Source: Actinomycetes bacterium
GTDB lineage: Bacteria; Actinomycetota; Actinomycetes; Propionibacteriales; Propionibacteriaceae
Length of the DNA: 23,735 bases
Reading direction: 5' to 3'
NCBI GenBank assembly: GCA_023443125.1
Contig: JAEZVO010000020.1
Location: forward strand, 1 to 23,735
The notes beneath the pieces were generated by a model. It was not told the origin of the DNA and searched no databases. It was given only the letters and a program-made list of their open reading frames with translations. The translations under genes were made by a program, and so were the position numbers. Positions 1 to 8,321 of the stretch are shown piece by piece. Each line of letters begins with the position of its first letter. The stretch's first letter is position 1.

Positions 1-2
1 AG

Positions 3-602
3 CATGCGCAGTATCCGCAACCCCTCGTCGACGCGGCCCGCGCCGTGCGCTGGGTGCGCGGCCACGCCGTCGAGCTGGGCGTCGATCTGAACCGGGTGGC
101 CGTGCTGGGGTTCTCCGCCGGCGGGCACGTCACGGCGATGCTCGGCACCATGCACCACCGCGAAGAGGTGCTTGAGGCGGAGCGCGACGAGTACGCGCGG
201 CTGGCTGCGGAGGGCGTCGAAGCCAACGAGGGGTTGCTGGAGCATCCGTCGCGCCCGGACGCCATCGTGCCGTGTTACGCGGTGATGGCGGCGGACTGGA
301 TGGACATGCCGTTCCCGAAGGAAACCATCATGGCCACCGACTGCATCCAGGCAGTCGGGCCGCACGTGCCCCCGGCGTTCGTGTGGACGACGGGCGAGGA
401 TGATCTCGTCCCGGCGTCACAGTCGCTGCGGTTCGTCAATGCGCTCTCTGAGCATGGGGTGCAGTTCGAGTATCACCACTACGCTCACGGCCCGCATGGG
501 CTCTCGCTTGCGGATTCGCTCACGAGTTTCTACGACGAGGTGCCTGAGAACGCCTACACGTGGGTGAAGCTCTGCGCTCGCTGGCTGCGCGCCACGATGT
601 GA
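3..602 (+). CDS. alpha/beta hydrolase (esterase/BD-FAE-like), 5' partial
   Basis: This is the C-terminal ~199 residues of an alpha/beta-hydrolase; the reading frame is open to the left edge, so the true start lies outside the window. Seen: the nucleophile elbow GFSAGGH near the start of the fragment, an acid-residue motif TGEDDLVP, and a histidine motif HGPHGLSLA, spaced as Ser-Asp-His in the esterase/lipase and BD-FAE/acetyl-xylan-esterase-like families. The lead-in just before the elbow, with AVRWVRGHA, is also typical of them. Members are usually cytoplasmic carboxylesterases acting on acylated small molecules or sugars; the substrate here cannot be told. The stop lies 2 bp from the stop of the convergent DUF808 gene, with no hairpin between. 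The family is secure, the exact function is not. Confidence 0.88.
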   Translation, partial: HAQYPQPLVDAARAVRWVRGHAVELGVDLNRVAVLGFSAGGHVTAMLGTMHHREEVLEAERDEYARLAAEGVEANEGLLEHPSRPDAIVPCYAVMAADWMDMPFPKETIMATDCIQAVGPHVPPAFVWTTGEDDLVPASQSLRFVNALSEHGVQFEYHHYAHGPHGLSLADSLTSFYDEVPENAYTWVKLCARWLRATM

Positions 603-604
603 GG

Positions 605-1549
605 TCAGTGCTCGGCAGTGCGTCCCCTCAGCGCGCCGACGAGGTGCACGACGCCGACGACGATCGCGCCGACAGCCACCCCGAGGAGCATCGAGAAGAA
701 GGTTTCGACGATCCACCCGAGCGCGCCGCCTACGCCAGGCACCGCGCTTGCCACGAGCTCGGAGAGGTGATGGACGAAGCCGTACGGCGGGTGGAAGCCG
801 AGTTCGTCCAGGCCGACGAGGAGAATGTGTCCGCCTACCCACACCATGGCGAACGTGCCCACCACCGACAAGATGCGCAGAATCACGGGCATGGCCTGTA
901 CGAGACGCTCCCCGAGTCGCTGCGTCGCTGGGCGGCTCTTTTTCGTGAGGGCGAGGCCGACGTCGTCGAGCTTCACGATGACGGCAACCACCCCGTAGAC
1001 GAGGAGCGTGATGAGGATGGCCACGACGACGAGCGTCGCCGCCCGTAGCCACAGGGTTTCGGTGGCTACTTCCTTGAGCGCGATCACCATGATCTCGGCG
1101 GAGAGGATGAAGTCAGTGCGGATGGCGCTGCTGACGATGGCTTTCTCTTCTTCCGGGCCTCGTTCGACCGCGACGTCCTCGGGCTCCGCTTGGTGGCCGG
1201 TGGCCCACTCCCACAGTTTTTCCGCGCCCTCGAACGCCAGGTAGGTGCCGCCGCACATCAGCAGCGGTGTGAGTAACCAGGGAATGAATTGGCTGAGCAG
1301 TAGGGCGAGCACGATGATGATCGCCTTGTTGACCAGTGATCCCTTGGCGATCTTCCAGATGACCGGCAGCTCGCGCTGTGGGGTGAAGCCCTGGACGTAT
1401 TTCGGCGTGACCGCAGCGTCGTCGACGACCACTGCCGCCGCCTTGGCCCCCGCGCGGCCCGCCGCCGCACCGATGTCGTCTACAGACGCGGCTGCGAGCT
1501 TCGCCATGGTCGCGATGTCGTCGAGAAGTGCTGCCAGTCCACCGGCCAT
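605..1549 (-). CDS. DUF808 family membrane protein (YedI-like)
   Basis: A 314-residue integral membrane protein of the DUF808/YedI family, function unknown. Seen: the N-terminal MAGGLAALLDDIA block, a middle segment with RELPVIWKIAKGS followed by NKAIII, hydrophobic helices starting around residues 75-85, and further predicted membrane helices in the C-terminal half ending with an Arg-rich tail. The length matches the family (about 300). I chose ATG at 1549 because AGGTGG lies five bases upstream on the minus strand; a GTG three codons earlier is possible but would overlap that ribosome-binding site. The gene is convergent with the hydrolase and divergent from the small membrane protein at 1673. 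Nothing in the sequence ties it to the sugar loci. Confidence 0.9.
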   Translation of the reverse strand: MAGGLAALLDDIATMAKLAAASVDDIGAAAGRAGAKAAAVVVDDAAVTPKYVQGFTPQRELPVIWKIAKGSLVNKAIIIVLALLLSQFIPWLLTPLLMCGGTYLAFEGAEKLWEWATGHQAEPEDVAVERGPEEEKAIVSSAIRTDFILSAEIMVIALKEVATETLWLRAATLVVVAILITLLVYGVVAVIVKLDDVGLALTKKSRPATQRLGERLVQAMPVILRILSVVGTFAMVWVGGHILLVGLDELGFHPPYGFVHHLSELVASAVPGVGGALGWIVETFFSMLLGVAVGAIVVGVVHLVGALRGRTAEH

Positions 1550-1620
1550 GGGTACCACCTTGCGTTCAGTCGTCGGATTACAGGGTAGGGCTTCGGTGAG
1601 TCGACGGTGAAACTGCGCGG

Positions 1621-1648
1621 TTCAGCTGGGCCGGCCGCCACGTACACT
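1621..1648 (+). promoter_or_regulatory. possible sigma70-type promoter for the small membrane protein
   Basis: TTCAGC at 1621-1626 and TACACT at 1643-1648 are separated by 16 bp and lie 25 bp upstream of the ATG at 1673. The -10 is reasonable, the -35 weak. Found by eye only. Confidence 0.3.
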
Positions 1649-1672
1649 GTTGCGATCAGAGAGGAGACACGC

Positions 1673-2044
1673 ATGAGTCAGCAGCCCTACGACTTCGGCC
1701 AGTCGAGCCCTGATCGTTCAGGGACATCGCCTGAGTCTCCTCAGTACGGGTACGAACCGCGACGTTCGTACTCCGACTTTGCGGCCATTCAACCCGGTGG
1801 CAAGGGGCGCAAGAAGCGTGTGAGCATCCGCCGCGTAATCAGCACTGTGTTGGCTATTGTGGGCGGCTGTCTGTTCGCGCTGCCATTCCTCCAGGTATTC
1901 GGGGTGTTTCATTTCTTCGGTCTTGGGCCGGGGCGTGATGAAACGCCCGATTATCTCGTCAGCAGTTTCTCCTTCATGCCCATGGCCTTCCTAGGATTCT
2001 TCCTCCTGTTTATCAGCGTATTCGTCGGAGGAGGCCGGAAGTAG
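1673..2044 (+). CDS. small two-helix membrane protein, unknown function
   Basis: A 123-residue protein that I do not recognise as a named family. Residues 1-50 are polar, rich in Ser, Pro, Gln and Tyr, and end in a basic stretch (GKGRKKR). This leads into a first membrane helix (about VISTVLAIVGGCLFALPFL). A second hydrophobic segment with FMPMAFLGFFLLF follows near the C-terminus. The disordered Pro/Gln-rich cytoplasmic head before helices is common in small actinobacterial membrane proteins. ATG at 1673 is preferred over an upstream in-frame ATG at 1607 because GAGGAG precedes it at 1661-1666 and the extra codons look non-coding. It is monocistronic, divergent from the DUF808 gene. It could be a DUF-type stress or envelope protein; no role can be assigned. 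Confidence 0.72.
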   Translation: MSQQPYDFGQSSPDRSGTSPESPQYGYEPRRSYSDFAAIQPGGKGRKKRVSIRRVISTVLAIVGGCLFALPFLQVFGVFHFFGLGPGRDETPDYLVSSFSFMPMAFLGFFLLFISVFVGGGRK

Positions 2045-2575
2045 CGGGCCGAGTGGCTGCGAGGTCGATTGCCCGCCCTGAGATTCACAGCTGAGATCTG
2101 TGACAGATCACTGCGGTAGTGTTCGCCATAGAGTTTTGTTGGTGAGGTCGGGCACTAATGAAATCGACATAATTCGGGCTGTGAGCCCGTTTCTTCAGAA
2201 GGTCAATGCCAAGTAGGGAGTGACGGCGGTCCATTTTGTGGAGAGGTGGCACGGACGAAGCACGGTTTTGGAGCAACTTGATTCCACGCGCACTGAGGCG
2301 GGGCTGGCTGGCTTGATGCAGGTTGGGCGGGAGAAGCTGGCGACGAATCAGCTCGCTTCGGGCTTCAGCGGGCAGTCTGCCGGGCGACTTCCGGCGTGGG
2401 TGTGGTTGTGGAAAGCCAGTCTTCTCTTAGCACCGTCTTCGCTACCCTCACCGCTGCCGGCGAACTCCAATCCCGCATTTACATAAGCCTGAAAAACATT
2501 CAAGCGTTCCAACCACACCGCTGAACTCTTCAATACACTAACGGAAACTAACGTTGTCAAACTCAAGTAGAACGC
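2045..2575. other. gene-poor intergenic region (531 bp)
   Basis: I see no convincing gene here. The longest frame (2220-2486, +) has no family resemblance, no clear ribosome-binding site and low-quality composition. The stretch contains a 15-bp palindrome at 2095-2109 and a small hairpin GGGCTGTGAGCCC around 2178-2190. Base composition becomes more AT-rich towards 2490-2700, where the SorC gene ends, which would fit the edge of an acquired segment. It could be decayed coding DNA; no transposase motif or terminal repeats are evident. Confidence 0.5.
2095..2109. repeat. 15-bp palindrome
   Basis: GATCTGT-G-ACAGATC is a perfect inverted repeat around one central base. It lies about 50 bp after the stop of the small membrane protein and is not followed by a T-run. 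It may be a protein-binding site or chance; no adjacent promoter is apparent. Confidence 0.4.
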
Positions 2576-3562
2576 TCATAATCGCTTGAAGGTGGGATTT
2601 ATAACAGGTTTGCGTTCTAACAAACACTCTGCGGTTCTACGATCAGTGACGAGGCTGGTTAACAGCCCTGATCGTGCCGTTGCATAGATGGCATCAGCTT
2701 TTTCCTGACCGCCTGCGACTGCAAGAACCTCCGGTGTTTCGAGCAGCTGGTGAGGAGCAATAGTGATACATTGTCGGGTGATCTCGGGGCATACCACGGT
2801 AGCATCGTGTGACAGCCAGATTCCGCCAATTTCTGCGGCAGGATTCGAAGCGTCGAGGCGTTGACGCAGTATTGGTGGAAGCGACTCACGCAGCTGAGTC
2901 GTTGGTGGGGCCCATGAACCGATCGATAGAACCGCAGTGTCGAGATGGTCGAAGAGGCCCAATTCGTAGGTTAGGCCGCGGATACGGCGCTGAAGCTCCG
3001 TGCTTTCGCCAACATAGAGTGGCTCGAAGATGGAATGTGCTGTGCCGCCGTTGACCTCGATCATGTCTCGAATAATCTCGATCGGGAATTGCGGAGATGA
3101 TTCATGGGTCGCTCCCATGATTTGGACAGCAGTAACCATCGCGAGCGGTGGGAGGTGGCGTGCAACTTCAGTCATCGTGCGTCCCCAGCCGATTCCGATG
3201 GTTTGACCGGACGATGACTGCTGGGCGAGATACTGAGCGGCCATGGCGCCGAGCTGTGCGCGAATCTGCCCGGCATCGCCCCTCGAGTCAATCACGCGGA
3301 CATGATTGAGGCTCAGGTGTTTTGCCAGGGGAGTCGAGAACGTGGGAAGGTCTGTGGTGGGTTCCAGGATCTCAATCCTGACGATGCCTTTTTCTTGCCC
3401 GGTGGCAAGTAGACGTGCGACTTTAAATCGGGAGAGGCCAAGACTCTTGGCGATCGCCACCTTCGATTCGTCTTCGAGATAAAACCGACGCGCAATGTGT
3501 GCGACAAGCTGATCCTCTGTCAGGTCGCGCACCAGTGAACTCAGGTTGTCGGTCGTACTCAC
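2576..3562 (-). CDS. SorC/DeoR-family sugar-responsive transcriptional regulator (LsrR/EryD-like)
   Basis: A cytoplasmic regulator of about 328 residues. Seen: an N-terminal helix-turn-helix (KVAIAKSLGLSRFKVARLL, about residues 32-50) followed by KGIVRIEI, then the long SorC sugar-phosphate-binding domain with IGIGWGRTMTEVA and a C-terminal AVAGGQEKADAI. In this family (SorC, LsrR, EryD, DeoR-type CggR) a phosphorylated sugar normally releases the repressor from DNA. It is divergent from the kinase operon, which fits local control of that operon. The start is uncertain: GTG at 3562 puts the helix-turn-helix at its usual distance but has no spaced ribosome-binding site, so leaderless translation is possible. 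An in-frame TTG at 3628 would add 22 residues of unlikely composition. Confidence 0.9.
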   Translation of the reverse strand: MSTTDNLSSLVRDLTEDQLVAHIARRFYLEDESKVAIAKSLGLSRFKVARLLATGQEKGIVRIEILEPTTDLPTFSTPLAKHLSLNHVRVIDSRGDAGQIRAQLGAMAAQYLAQQSSSGQTIGIGWGRTMTEVARHLPPLAMVTAVQIMGATHESSPQFPIEIIRDMIEVNGGTAHSIFEPLYVGESTELQRRIRGLTYELGLFDHLDTAVLSIGSWAPPTTQLRESLPPILRQRLDASNPAAEIGGIWLSHDATVVCPEITRQCITIAPHQLLETPEVLAVAGGQEKADAIYATARSGLLTSLVTDRRTAECLLERKPVINPTFKRL

Positions 3563-3625
3563 CTCACAAGGGTACTCGTAAACCACAGTCCGCGTGGGTC
3601 GTGGGCGTGAGAAAACATTGTGACC

Positions 3626-3714
3626 CAAACGTTATAGGGTTGCTGAGCCGTGACATGCGCTCTAGTGCTAATATGAGCAGCAGTGCCGCTCAAACGAGCG
3701 ACACCTACCGTTTG
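3626..3714. promoter_or_regulatory. candidate SorC-regulator operators: three CAAACG half-sites
   Basis: The hexamer CAAACG occurs at 3626-3631 and 3691-3696, and its complement CGTTTG at 3709-3714. The last two form an inverted pair with a 12-bp spacer just downstream of the operon's extended -10 element. The first overlaps a TATAAC-like -10 of the regulator on the minus strand (GTTATA at 3631-3636). That arrangement is what a repressor controlling both directions would need. The motif is observed; the binding protein is inferred from adjacency. Confidence 0.45.
3667..3674 (+). promoter_or_regulatory. extended -10 promoter element of the kinase/transport operon
   Basis: TAATAT at 3669-3674 is preceded by TG one base upstream (TGC at 3666-3668), the extended -10 pattern that works with a poor -35. 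No good -35 hexamer lies 16-18 bp upstream (GTGACA at 3650-3655 is too close). The start of transcription would be near 3681, about 70 bases before the kinase ATG. Confidence 0.45.
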
Positions 3715-3735
3715 GTTCGATTTTGCGCTTGAATC

Positions 3736-3742
3736 AGGGGAG
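3736..3742 (+). promoter_or_regulatory. ribosome-binding site that fixes the kinase start
   Basis: AGGGGAG lies six bases before ATG 3749. This selects 3749 over the in-frame upstream GTG at 3683, which lies at about the predicted transcription start and inside the operator region. Confidence 0.75.
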
Positions 3743-3748
3743 TTCTCA

Positions 3749-5455
3749 ATGACGAGTCCCGAGAAGGGCATGGACGATGCCACCTCGGCTTTTGCGATTG
3801 GTGTGGACTTTGGAACAGAATCCGCGCGGGCTGTCCTCATTCGACTGAGCGACGGGGAAGAAATCGCTACGTCCGTTCACCCCTACAGCCACGGGGTCAT
3901 GGACGAGGTTTTGACATATACCGGCGAGAGACTGCCCTCTGATACCGCACTGCAGGACCCGATGGACTACCTCGAAGCTTTGACCGCTACCGTGAAGTCG
4001 GTAATTGAACGGTCGAATGTTTCGCCCGAGGCTGTCATTGGGATTGGTATAGATACGACGGCATGCACGCTTGTCTTTGCTGACAAGGATCTCGTTCCTC
4101 TCTCGCAGGATCCGCGTTTTGTTTCGCGACCACTTGCGTATGCCAGGCTGTGGAAACATCACGCGGCGCAGCGTTATGCCGATCGGATAAATGCTCTGGC
4201 ATCGCAGCGCGAAGGCTTGTACTTGCCTTCCTATGGCGGGCTAGTGAATGCCGAATGGCTGCTCCCGAAAGCCTTGCAGGTGATGGTTGAGTCGCCGGAT
4301 GTTTATCACGCAACTGAGAAGATCATTGAGCAGCAGGACTGGATTGTCTCGAACTTGGTGGGGCGTGAAGTGCGCGCGGCGTCCGTCGCGGGCTATAAGG
4401 GAATGTATCTGGAAGAGCGGGGCGGTTACCCGACCCAAGACTTCCTGGATGAACTCGAACCAGGCTTTTCCTCAGTGCTCGAGAAAGTCGGCCACGAATT
4501 CCTCCCGCCGGCAGCCCAGGCCGGTACGATTACGACCGAATGGGCGGAGCGGCTTGGCTTGATCGAAAGTACCGTCGTCGCAGCCGGAATCATCGATGCG
4601 CACGTTGCAATGCTCGGCTGCGGTGTAGTGACACCAGGCACGATGGTCGCAGTGATGGGAACCTCAGTATGTAACCTTCTTGTCACTGATGACCGATATG
4701 AACCTCAAGGCATTCAAGGTGTGGTGAAGGACGGTATCATCCCTGGTAAATGGGGATATGAAGCCGGACAGGCCGGGGTGGGTGACACATTCGGCTGGTT
4801 CGTGAAACACATGGCGAGCGCAGATGTCGCGGATCGTGCCGCAATTAGCGGTCGTTCACTGTTCAATGTAGTGGAGGCAGATGCAGCTGAACTGCAGCCC
4901 GGTGAATCGGGTCTTCTGATCCTTGACTGGCTTAACGGTAACCGTTCGGTGCTCATCGATTCCCAGCTTTCAGGCGTCATCCTTGGGCTCACCCTTGCGA
5001 CACGAAGCCATGAAATCTATCGAGCTCTCATCGAAGCCGCAGGATTTGGGCAACGCATGATTTTCGAGGCTTTCGAATCCACGGGGATCACGATTGATCG
5101 CTTTGTGGTGTGTGGGGGCCTACCGAATAAGAGCCCCTTACTTATGCAGGTGCTCGCTGATATCACCGGACGAACCGTCGAAGTCTCTGGCTCGGAGCAC
5201 ACACCTGCCGTAGGTGCTGCGCTGCATGCCGCACTTGCTGCTGGGCACTTTGACACGTGGGAGGAATGCGCACGAGTTGCACCGTCGATTTCCCGTACGT
5301 ACATCCCCTCTTCGACTCGCCATGAGCAGTATAGAGAGATCTTTGACCTATACCGTTCACTGCATGATGAGCTGGGAGTCGACCACCCCTCCTATATGTA
5401 CCGCCTTCGAAATATCCAAGTGAGGGCGAGGGAGAATTCCGCGGCAGCTCATTGA
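3749..5455 (+). CDS. FGGY-family carbohydrate kinase, ribulokinase (AraB)-type
   Basis: A 568-residue cytoplasmic kinase that should transfer phosphate from ATP to a ketose or polyol. Seen: the N-terminal phosphate-binding motif with GVDFGTESARA (Asp20), the AraB-like blocks HPYSHGVMDE and LWKHHAAQRYADRIN, NAEWLLPKALQV, the proposed catalytic Asp283 in IIDAHVA, MGTSVCNLL, KWGYEAGQAGVGD, and a C-terminal VCGGLPNKSP with SEHTPAVGAALHAA. Length and motif order fit AraB (about 560), not the shorter LsrK or XylB. Differences from common AraB include YGGLVNAEW where YGGKISSEW is usual, so substrate preference may have shifted. There is no araA or araD nearby. It is the first gene of the operon, with the DhaK-type kinase 30 bp downstream. 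Ribulokinase is the best guess; L- or D-ribulose, xylulose or a tetrulose are all possible. Confidence 0.9.
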   Translation: MTSPEKGMDDATSAFAIGVDFGTESARAVLIRLSDGEEIATSVHPYSHGVMDEVLTYTGERLPSDTALQDPMDYLEALTATVKSVIERSNVSPEAVIGIGIDTTACTLVFADKDLVPLSQDPRFVSRPLAYARLWKHHAAQRYADRINALASQREGLYLPSYGGLVNAEWLLPKALQVMVESPDVYHATEKIIEQQDWIVSNLVGREVRAASVAGYKGMYLEERGGYPTQDFLDELEPGFSSVLEKVGHEFLPPAAQAGTITTEWAERLGLIESTVVAAGIIDAHVAMLGCGVVTPGTMVAVMGTSVCNLLVTDDRYEPQGIQGVVKDGIIPGKWGYEAGQAGVGDTFGWFVKHMASADVADRAAISGRSLFNVVEADAAELQPGESGLLILDWLNGNRSVLIDSQLSGVILGLTLATRSHEIYRALIEAAGFGQRMIFEAFESTGITIDRFVVCGGLPNKSPLLMQVLADITGRTVEVSGSEHTPAVGAALHAALAAGHFDTWEECARVAPSISRTYIPSSTRHEQYREIFDLYRSLHDELGVDHPSYMYRLRNIQVRARENSAAAH

Positions 5456-5485
5456 CGGGAGTCCGCAATCTAGGAAAGGTTTTCA

Positions 5486-7213
5486 ATGCGGAAAATTATT
5501 AACTCATCGGATAACTTCGTCGATGAAGTCATCGACGGGATTCTGCTTGCTCATCCCAGGCAGTTGCGTGCGGCTAGCACGGACCACCGGGCTCTTGTGC
5601 GGACCGACGCGGGAACTGGCGGTCGCGTCGGCATCGTGACTGGCGGTGGATCGGGACACTTACCGCTGTTCCTCGGATACGTGGGCAAGGGACTCGCCTC
5701 TGGTGTCGCAGTCGGAAATGTTTTTTCCTCGCCGTCTGCGGAGCAGATTTACACTGCTACGCGCGCCAGCGATGACGGCGCCGGCGTGCTCTACCTCTAT
5801 GGCAACTATGGCGGTGATATCTACAACTTTGATATCGCCGCCGATCTGGCACTCGCCGATGGGATCAAGACCACGACGGTCCTTGGCGCCGACGACATTG
5901 TGTCTGCTCCCTTTGAGAAGCGCCAGACGCGCCGTGGTGTCGCAGGACTGTTTTTCGCCTACAAGACTGCCGGTGCCGCCGCTGAACGTGGCGATGATCT
6001 CGAAACCGTCACCGCAATCGCCCAGCGCACTTGTGATCGGGTGCGGACGATGGGGGTGGGTCTCTCGCCGACAATTCTGCCGGCCGCCGGAGAGCCGACC
6101 TTCGAGCTCGCAGACGGTGAGATGGAAATCGGTATTGGCATCCACGGGGAGCCGGGCAGTCACCGTGGTCCGCTGGAAAGTGCCGATGAGATTACCGACC
6201 GGTTCCTTGCCGAAATTCTTTCCGAACTTGATTTGGGCAAGGGAGACAAGGTCGCGATCCTGGTCAACGGCTTGGGCGCGACGCCGCTCGAAGAGCTGTA
6301 CCTTATTTACCGTAGGGCTCATCACACCCTGGTCGAACGGGGTGTCGAGATTGCCGAGGTGTACATCGGCGAATATGCGACGAGCCTCGAGATGGCGGGT
6401 GCTTCCCTTTCGATCCTCCACCTTGACGAAGAACTGCACGAACTCCTGCGCGCCCCGGCGTCCTCGCCGTTCTACCAGAATGCGGCCGGTGCCGTGGATG
6501 TGAATGACGCAGAGGCCGCCGGGGGCGACCACGAGGTTGAGCAGGGCACCGCACCGGTGGCGAAGGAACGTGAGATCGCCACGGTAGAGAACCCAGGCAT
6601 GCTCCGCCAGGTCACTCTCAAGGCACTCGAAATGTTGCCGCAGCACGCCTCAGAGCTACGCGAGCTTGACGCCGCACTCGGTGATGGCGACCTTGGTATC
6701 ACCGTGAGCAAGGGATCCGAAGCCGCCGCTGTCGCAGTGGCCAAGCTGCCGGAGAACGCCGCACCGTCGGAGATTCTCTCCGCTGCTGGTGCCGCTTTCG
6801 CGGGCGCTAACCCGTCCACTTTCGCAGCGCTCACCGGCGGTGGTCTGCTCGCCGCTAGCCAAGCGATTGACGATGCCAAGCCTGTTACACCGGGCGTCCT
6901 CGGCGACGCCCTTCTCGTGATGGTCACTCGTATACAGGAACGTGGCGGAGCGCAGCTTGGAGACAAGACTATGGTCGATGTGCTGCACGCTGTCGGGACC
7001 GATCTTGCTGCGGAATCTCGCACTGATGCAGGGGCAGCTGTCGCTCGTGACATTGCTAAGCGTGCTCACGAGATCGTGAATGAAGGTGAGCAATCCCAGT
7101 CCCAGCGCGGACGCGCCGCGTGGGTTGGGGAACGGTCGATCGGACACAAGGACCCGGGCCAGGTCGCCTTCACCAAGCTGTTTGATGCGATTGCAGAAGT
7201 CTTGGCCAACTAG
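5486..7213 (+). CDS. DhaK-DhaL fusion kinase (dihydroxyacetone/erythrulose kinase family)
   Basis: A 575-residue ATP-dependent kinase of the single-chain dihydroxyacetone kinase family. The DhaK substrate domain is at about residues 1-325, a short linker contains repeated acidic residues, and the DhaL nucleotide domain is at about 365-575. Seen: GGGSGH with His58 (general-base position), Asp111 in NYGGD, His220 in GIGIHGEPG (the histidine that binds the ketone covalently), and DhaL Mg-ATP aspartates 395, 400 and 402 in DAALGDGDLG. Unlike classical dihydroxyacetone kinases, GSGHEP reads GSGHLP and NYTGD reads NYGGD, so the pocket differs. Relatives in M. smegmatis tetritol loci phosphorylate erythrulose. 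It has a strong ribosome-binding site (AGGAAAGG) and sits between the FGGY kinase and the transporter. Kinase chemistry is confident, the substrate is not. Confidence 0.92.
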   Translation: MRKIINSSDNFVDEVIDGILLAHPRQLRAASTDHRALVRTDAGTGGRVGIVTGGGSGHLPLFLGYVGKGLASGVAVGNVFSSPSAEQIYTATRASDDGAGVLYLYGNYGGDIYNFDIAADLALADGIKTTTVLGADDIVSAPFEKRQTRRGVAGLFFAYKTAGAAAERGDDLETVTAIAQRTCDRVRTMGVGLSPTILPAAGEPTFELADGEMEIGIGIHGEPGSHRGPLESADEITDRFLAEILSELDLGKGDKVAILVNGLGATPLEELYLIYRRAHHTLVERGVEIAEVYIGEYATSLEMAGASLSILHLDEELHELLRAPASSPFYQNAAGAVDVNDAEAAGGDHEVEQGTAPVAKEREIATVENPGMLRQVTLKALEMLPQHASELRELDAALGDGDLGITVSKGSEAAAVAVAKLPENAAPSEILSAAGAAFAGANPSTFAALTGGGLLAASQAIDDAKPVTPGVLGDALLVMVTRIQERGGAQLGDKTMVDVLHAVGTDLAAESRTDAGAAVARDIAKRAHEIVNEGEQSQSQRGRAAWVGERSIGHKDPGQVAFTKLFDAIAEVLAN

Positions 7214-7268
7214 AAAACGAATTCATTTCCAGTACCTACAGCACCAGTACCGATAAGGAGTCAATCTC

Positions 7269-8321
7269 ATGGCATCGATGTCTCTTCGCGGGCGTATTGC
7301 CCGCACCCTAACTGCAGTCCTCGCGAGTGCCGCGCTACTTGCTGGTTGTGGCACGACTGAAGGATCCACCAGCGGCGAAGGTGGTGCTACCGGCGGTGAA
7401 GGCCAGAAGGCCGACAGCGCGATGGTCACTGTTCCGAAGCTCACCGGCATTTCTTGGTTCAACCGCATGGAAGAGGGGACCAAGATGTACGCCAAAGACT
7501 CGGGTAACAACGCGTACTACCAGGGATCGTCGGAAGCTGACGCTGCCGCCCAGGTGAAGGTTCTTGAGGACCTCATTGCCTCCCGCGTCGCTGCAATCTC
7601 CGTCACACCCTTCCAGCCGGATGCTGTTGAGCAGACACTGAAGAAGGCGCGTGATGCCGGCATCGTCGTCATCACGCACGAGGCTCCCGGCATCGAGAAC
7701 GCCGACTACGACCTTGAAGCCTTCCAGAACGCGGACTATGGCATCAACCTCATGGATCTCCTTGCCAAGGAGATGGGTGAGGAAGGCGAATACGCTCTCA
7801 TGGTCGGCTCTCTATCCTCAGCAACTCACATGGAGTGGGTGACCGCGGCCAAGAAGCACCAGGAAGAGAAGTACCCCAAGATGAAGCAGGTGGGTGACAT
7901 CGTCGAAACAAGCGATGACTCCCAGAAGGCTTACGAAAAGATGCAGGAACTCCTCTCTGCCCACCCGAACCTCAAGGGCGTGCAGGGCTCTGCCTCGACC
8001 GACGTTGTGGGTGTGGGTCAGGCCGTGGAAGAAGCCGGCCTGCAGGACAAGATTGCGGTTGTCGGTACCTCCACTCCGAAGGACACGAAGGCACTGCTTG
8101 AGACCGGCGCCATCGACGTCATCCAGTTCTGGGATCCGGGAATGGCCGCATATGCCCAGAACGTTATCGCCAAGATGCTCATCGATGGAAAGAAGATCGA
8201 AGAAGGCATGGATCTTGGTGTTGAGGGCTATGGCAATATCACCATTGACGGCAAGGTGATCTACGGCGATAAGGCGTGGATCAACGTCACAAAGGATAAC
8301 TCCGACGATTATGACTTCTGA
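7269..8321 (+). CDS. sugar ABC transporter substrate-binding lipoprotein (LsrB/RhaS-like)
   Basis: A 350-residue lipoprotein that captures a sugar outside the membrane and delivers it to the downstream permeases. Seen: a basic N-terminus, hydrophobic core and lipobox LLAGC with Cys27. A Gly/Ser-rich linker follows, then a periplasmic-binding-protein type 1 (PF13407) fold starting VTVPKLTGISWFNRMEEG. Features shared with LsrB/RhaS proteins include IAVVGTSTPKDTKALL, QFWDPG and a C-terminal end in DYDF. The AAGG-type ribosome-binding site AAGGAG at 7255-7260 is eight bases before the ATG. The stop overlaps the ATPase start by 11 bp, so the two are translationally coupled. Ligands of relatives include AI-2, rhamnose and tetritols; the ligand here is open. 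Confidence 0.92.
   Translation: MASMSLRGRIARTLTAVLASAALLAGCGTTEGSTSGEGGATGGEGQKADSAMVTVPKLTGISWFNRMEEGTKMYAKDSGNNAYYQGSSEADAAAQVKVLEDLIASRVAAISVTPFQPDAVEQTLKKARDAGIVVITHEAPGIENADYDLEAFQNADYGINLMDLLAKEMGEEGEYALMVGSLSSATHMEWVTAAKKHQEEKYPKMKQVGDIVETSDDSQKAYEKMQELLSAHPNLKGVQGSASTDVVGVGQAVEEAGLQDKIAVVGTSTPKDTKALLETGAIDVIQFWDPGMAAYAQNVIAKMLIDGKKIEEGMDLGVEGYGNITIDGKVIYGDKAWINVTKDNSDDYDF

Noticed and set aside
417..1052. 211-residue minus-strand open frame overlapping the hydrolase end and the DUF808 gene
   Set aside because: Arg/His/Gly-rich shadow of the DUF808 coding strand; no family features.
2220..2486. 88-residue plus-strand open frame in the gene-poor region
   Set aside because: No clear ribosome-binding site, no recognisable motif, biased late composition; I looked for transposase remnants and could not support one.
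3749..5455. L-arabinose operon assignment (araB)
   Set aside because: No araA, araD or AraR/AraC regulator nearby and pocket-region differences exist, so the gene symbol is withheld.
5660..6646. 328-residue minus-strand frame within the DhaK-DhaL gene
   Set aside because: Antisense of a gene with complete family motifs; no signature of its own.
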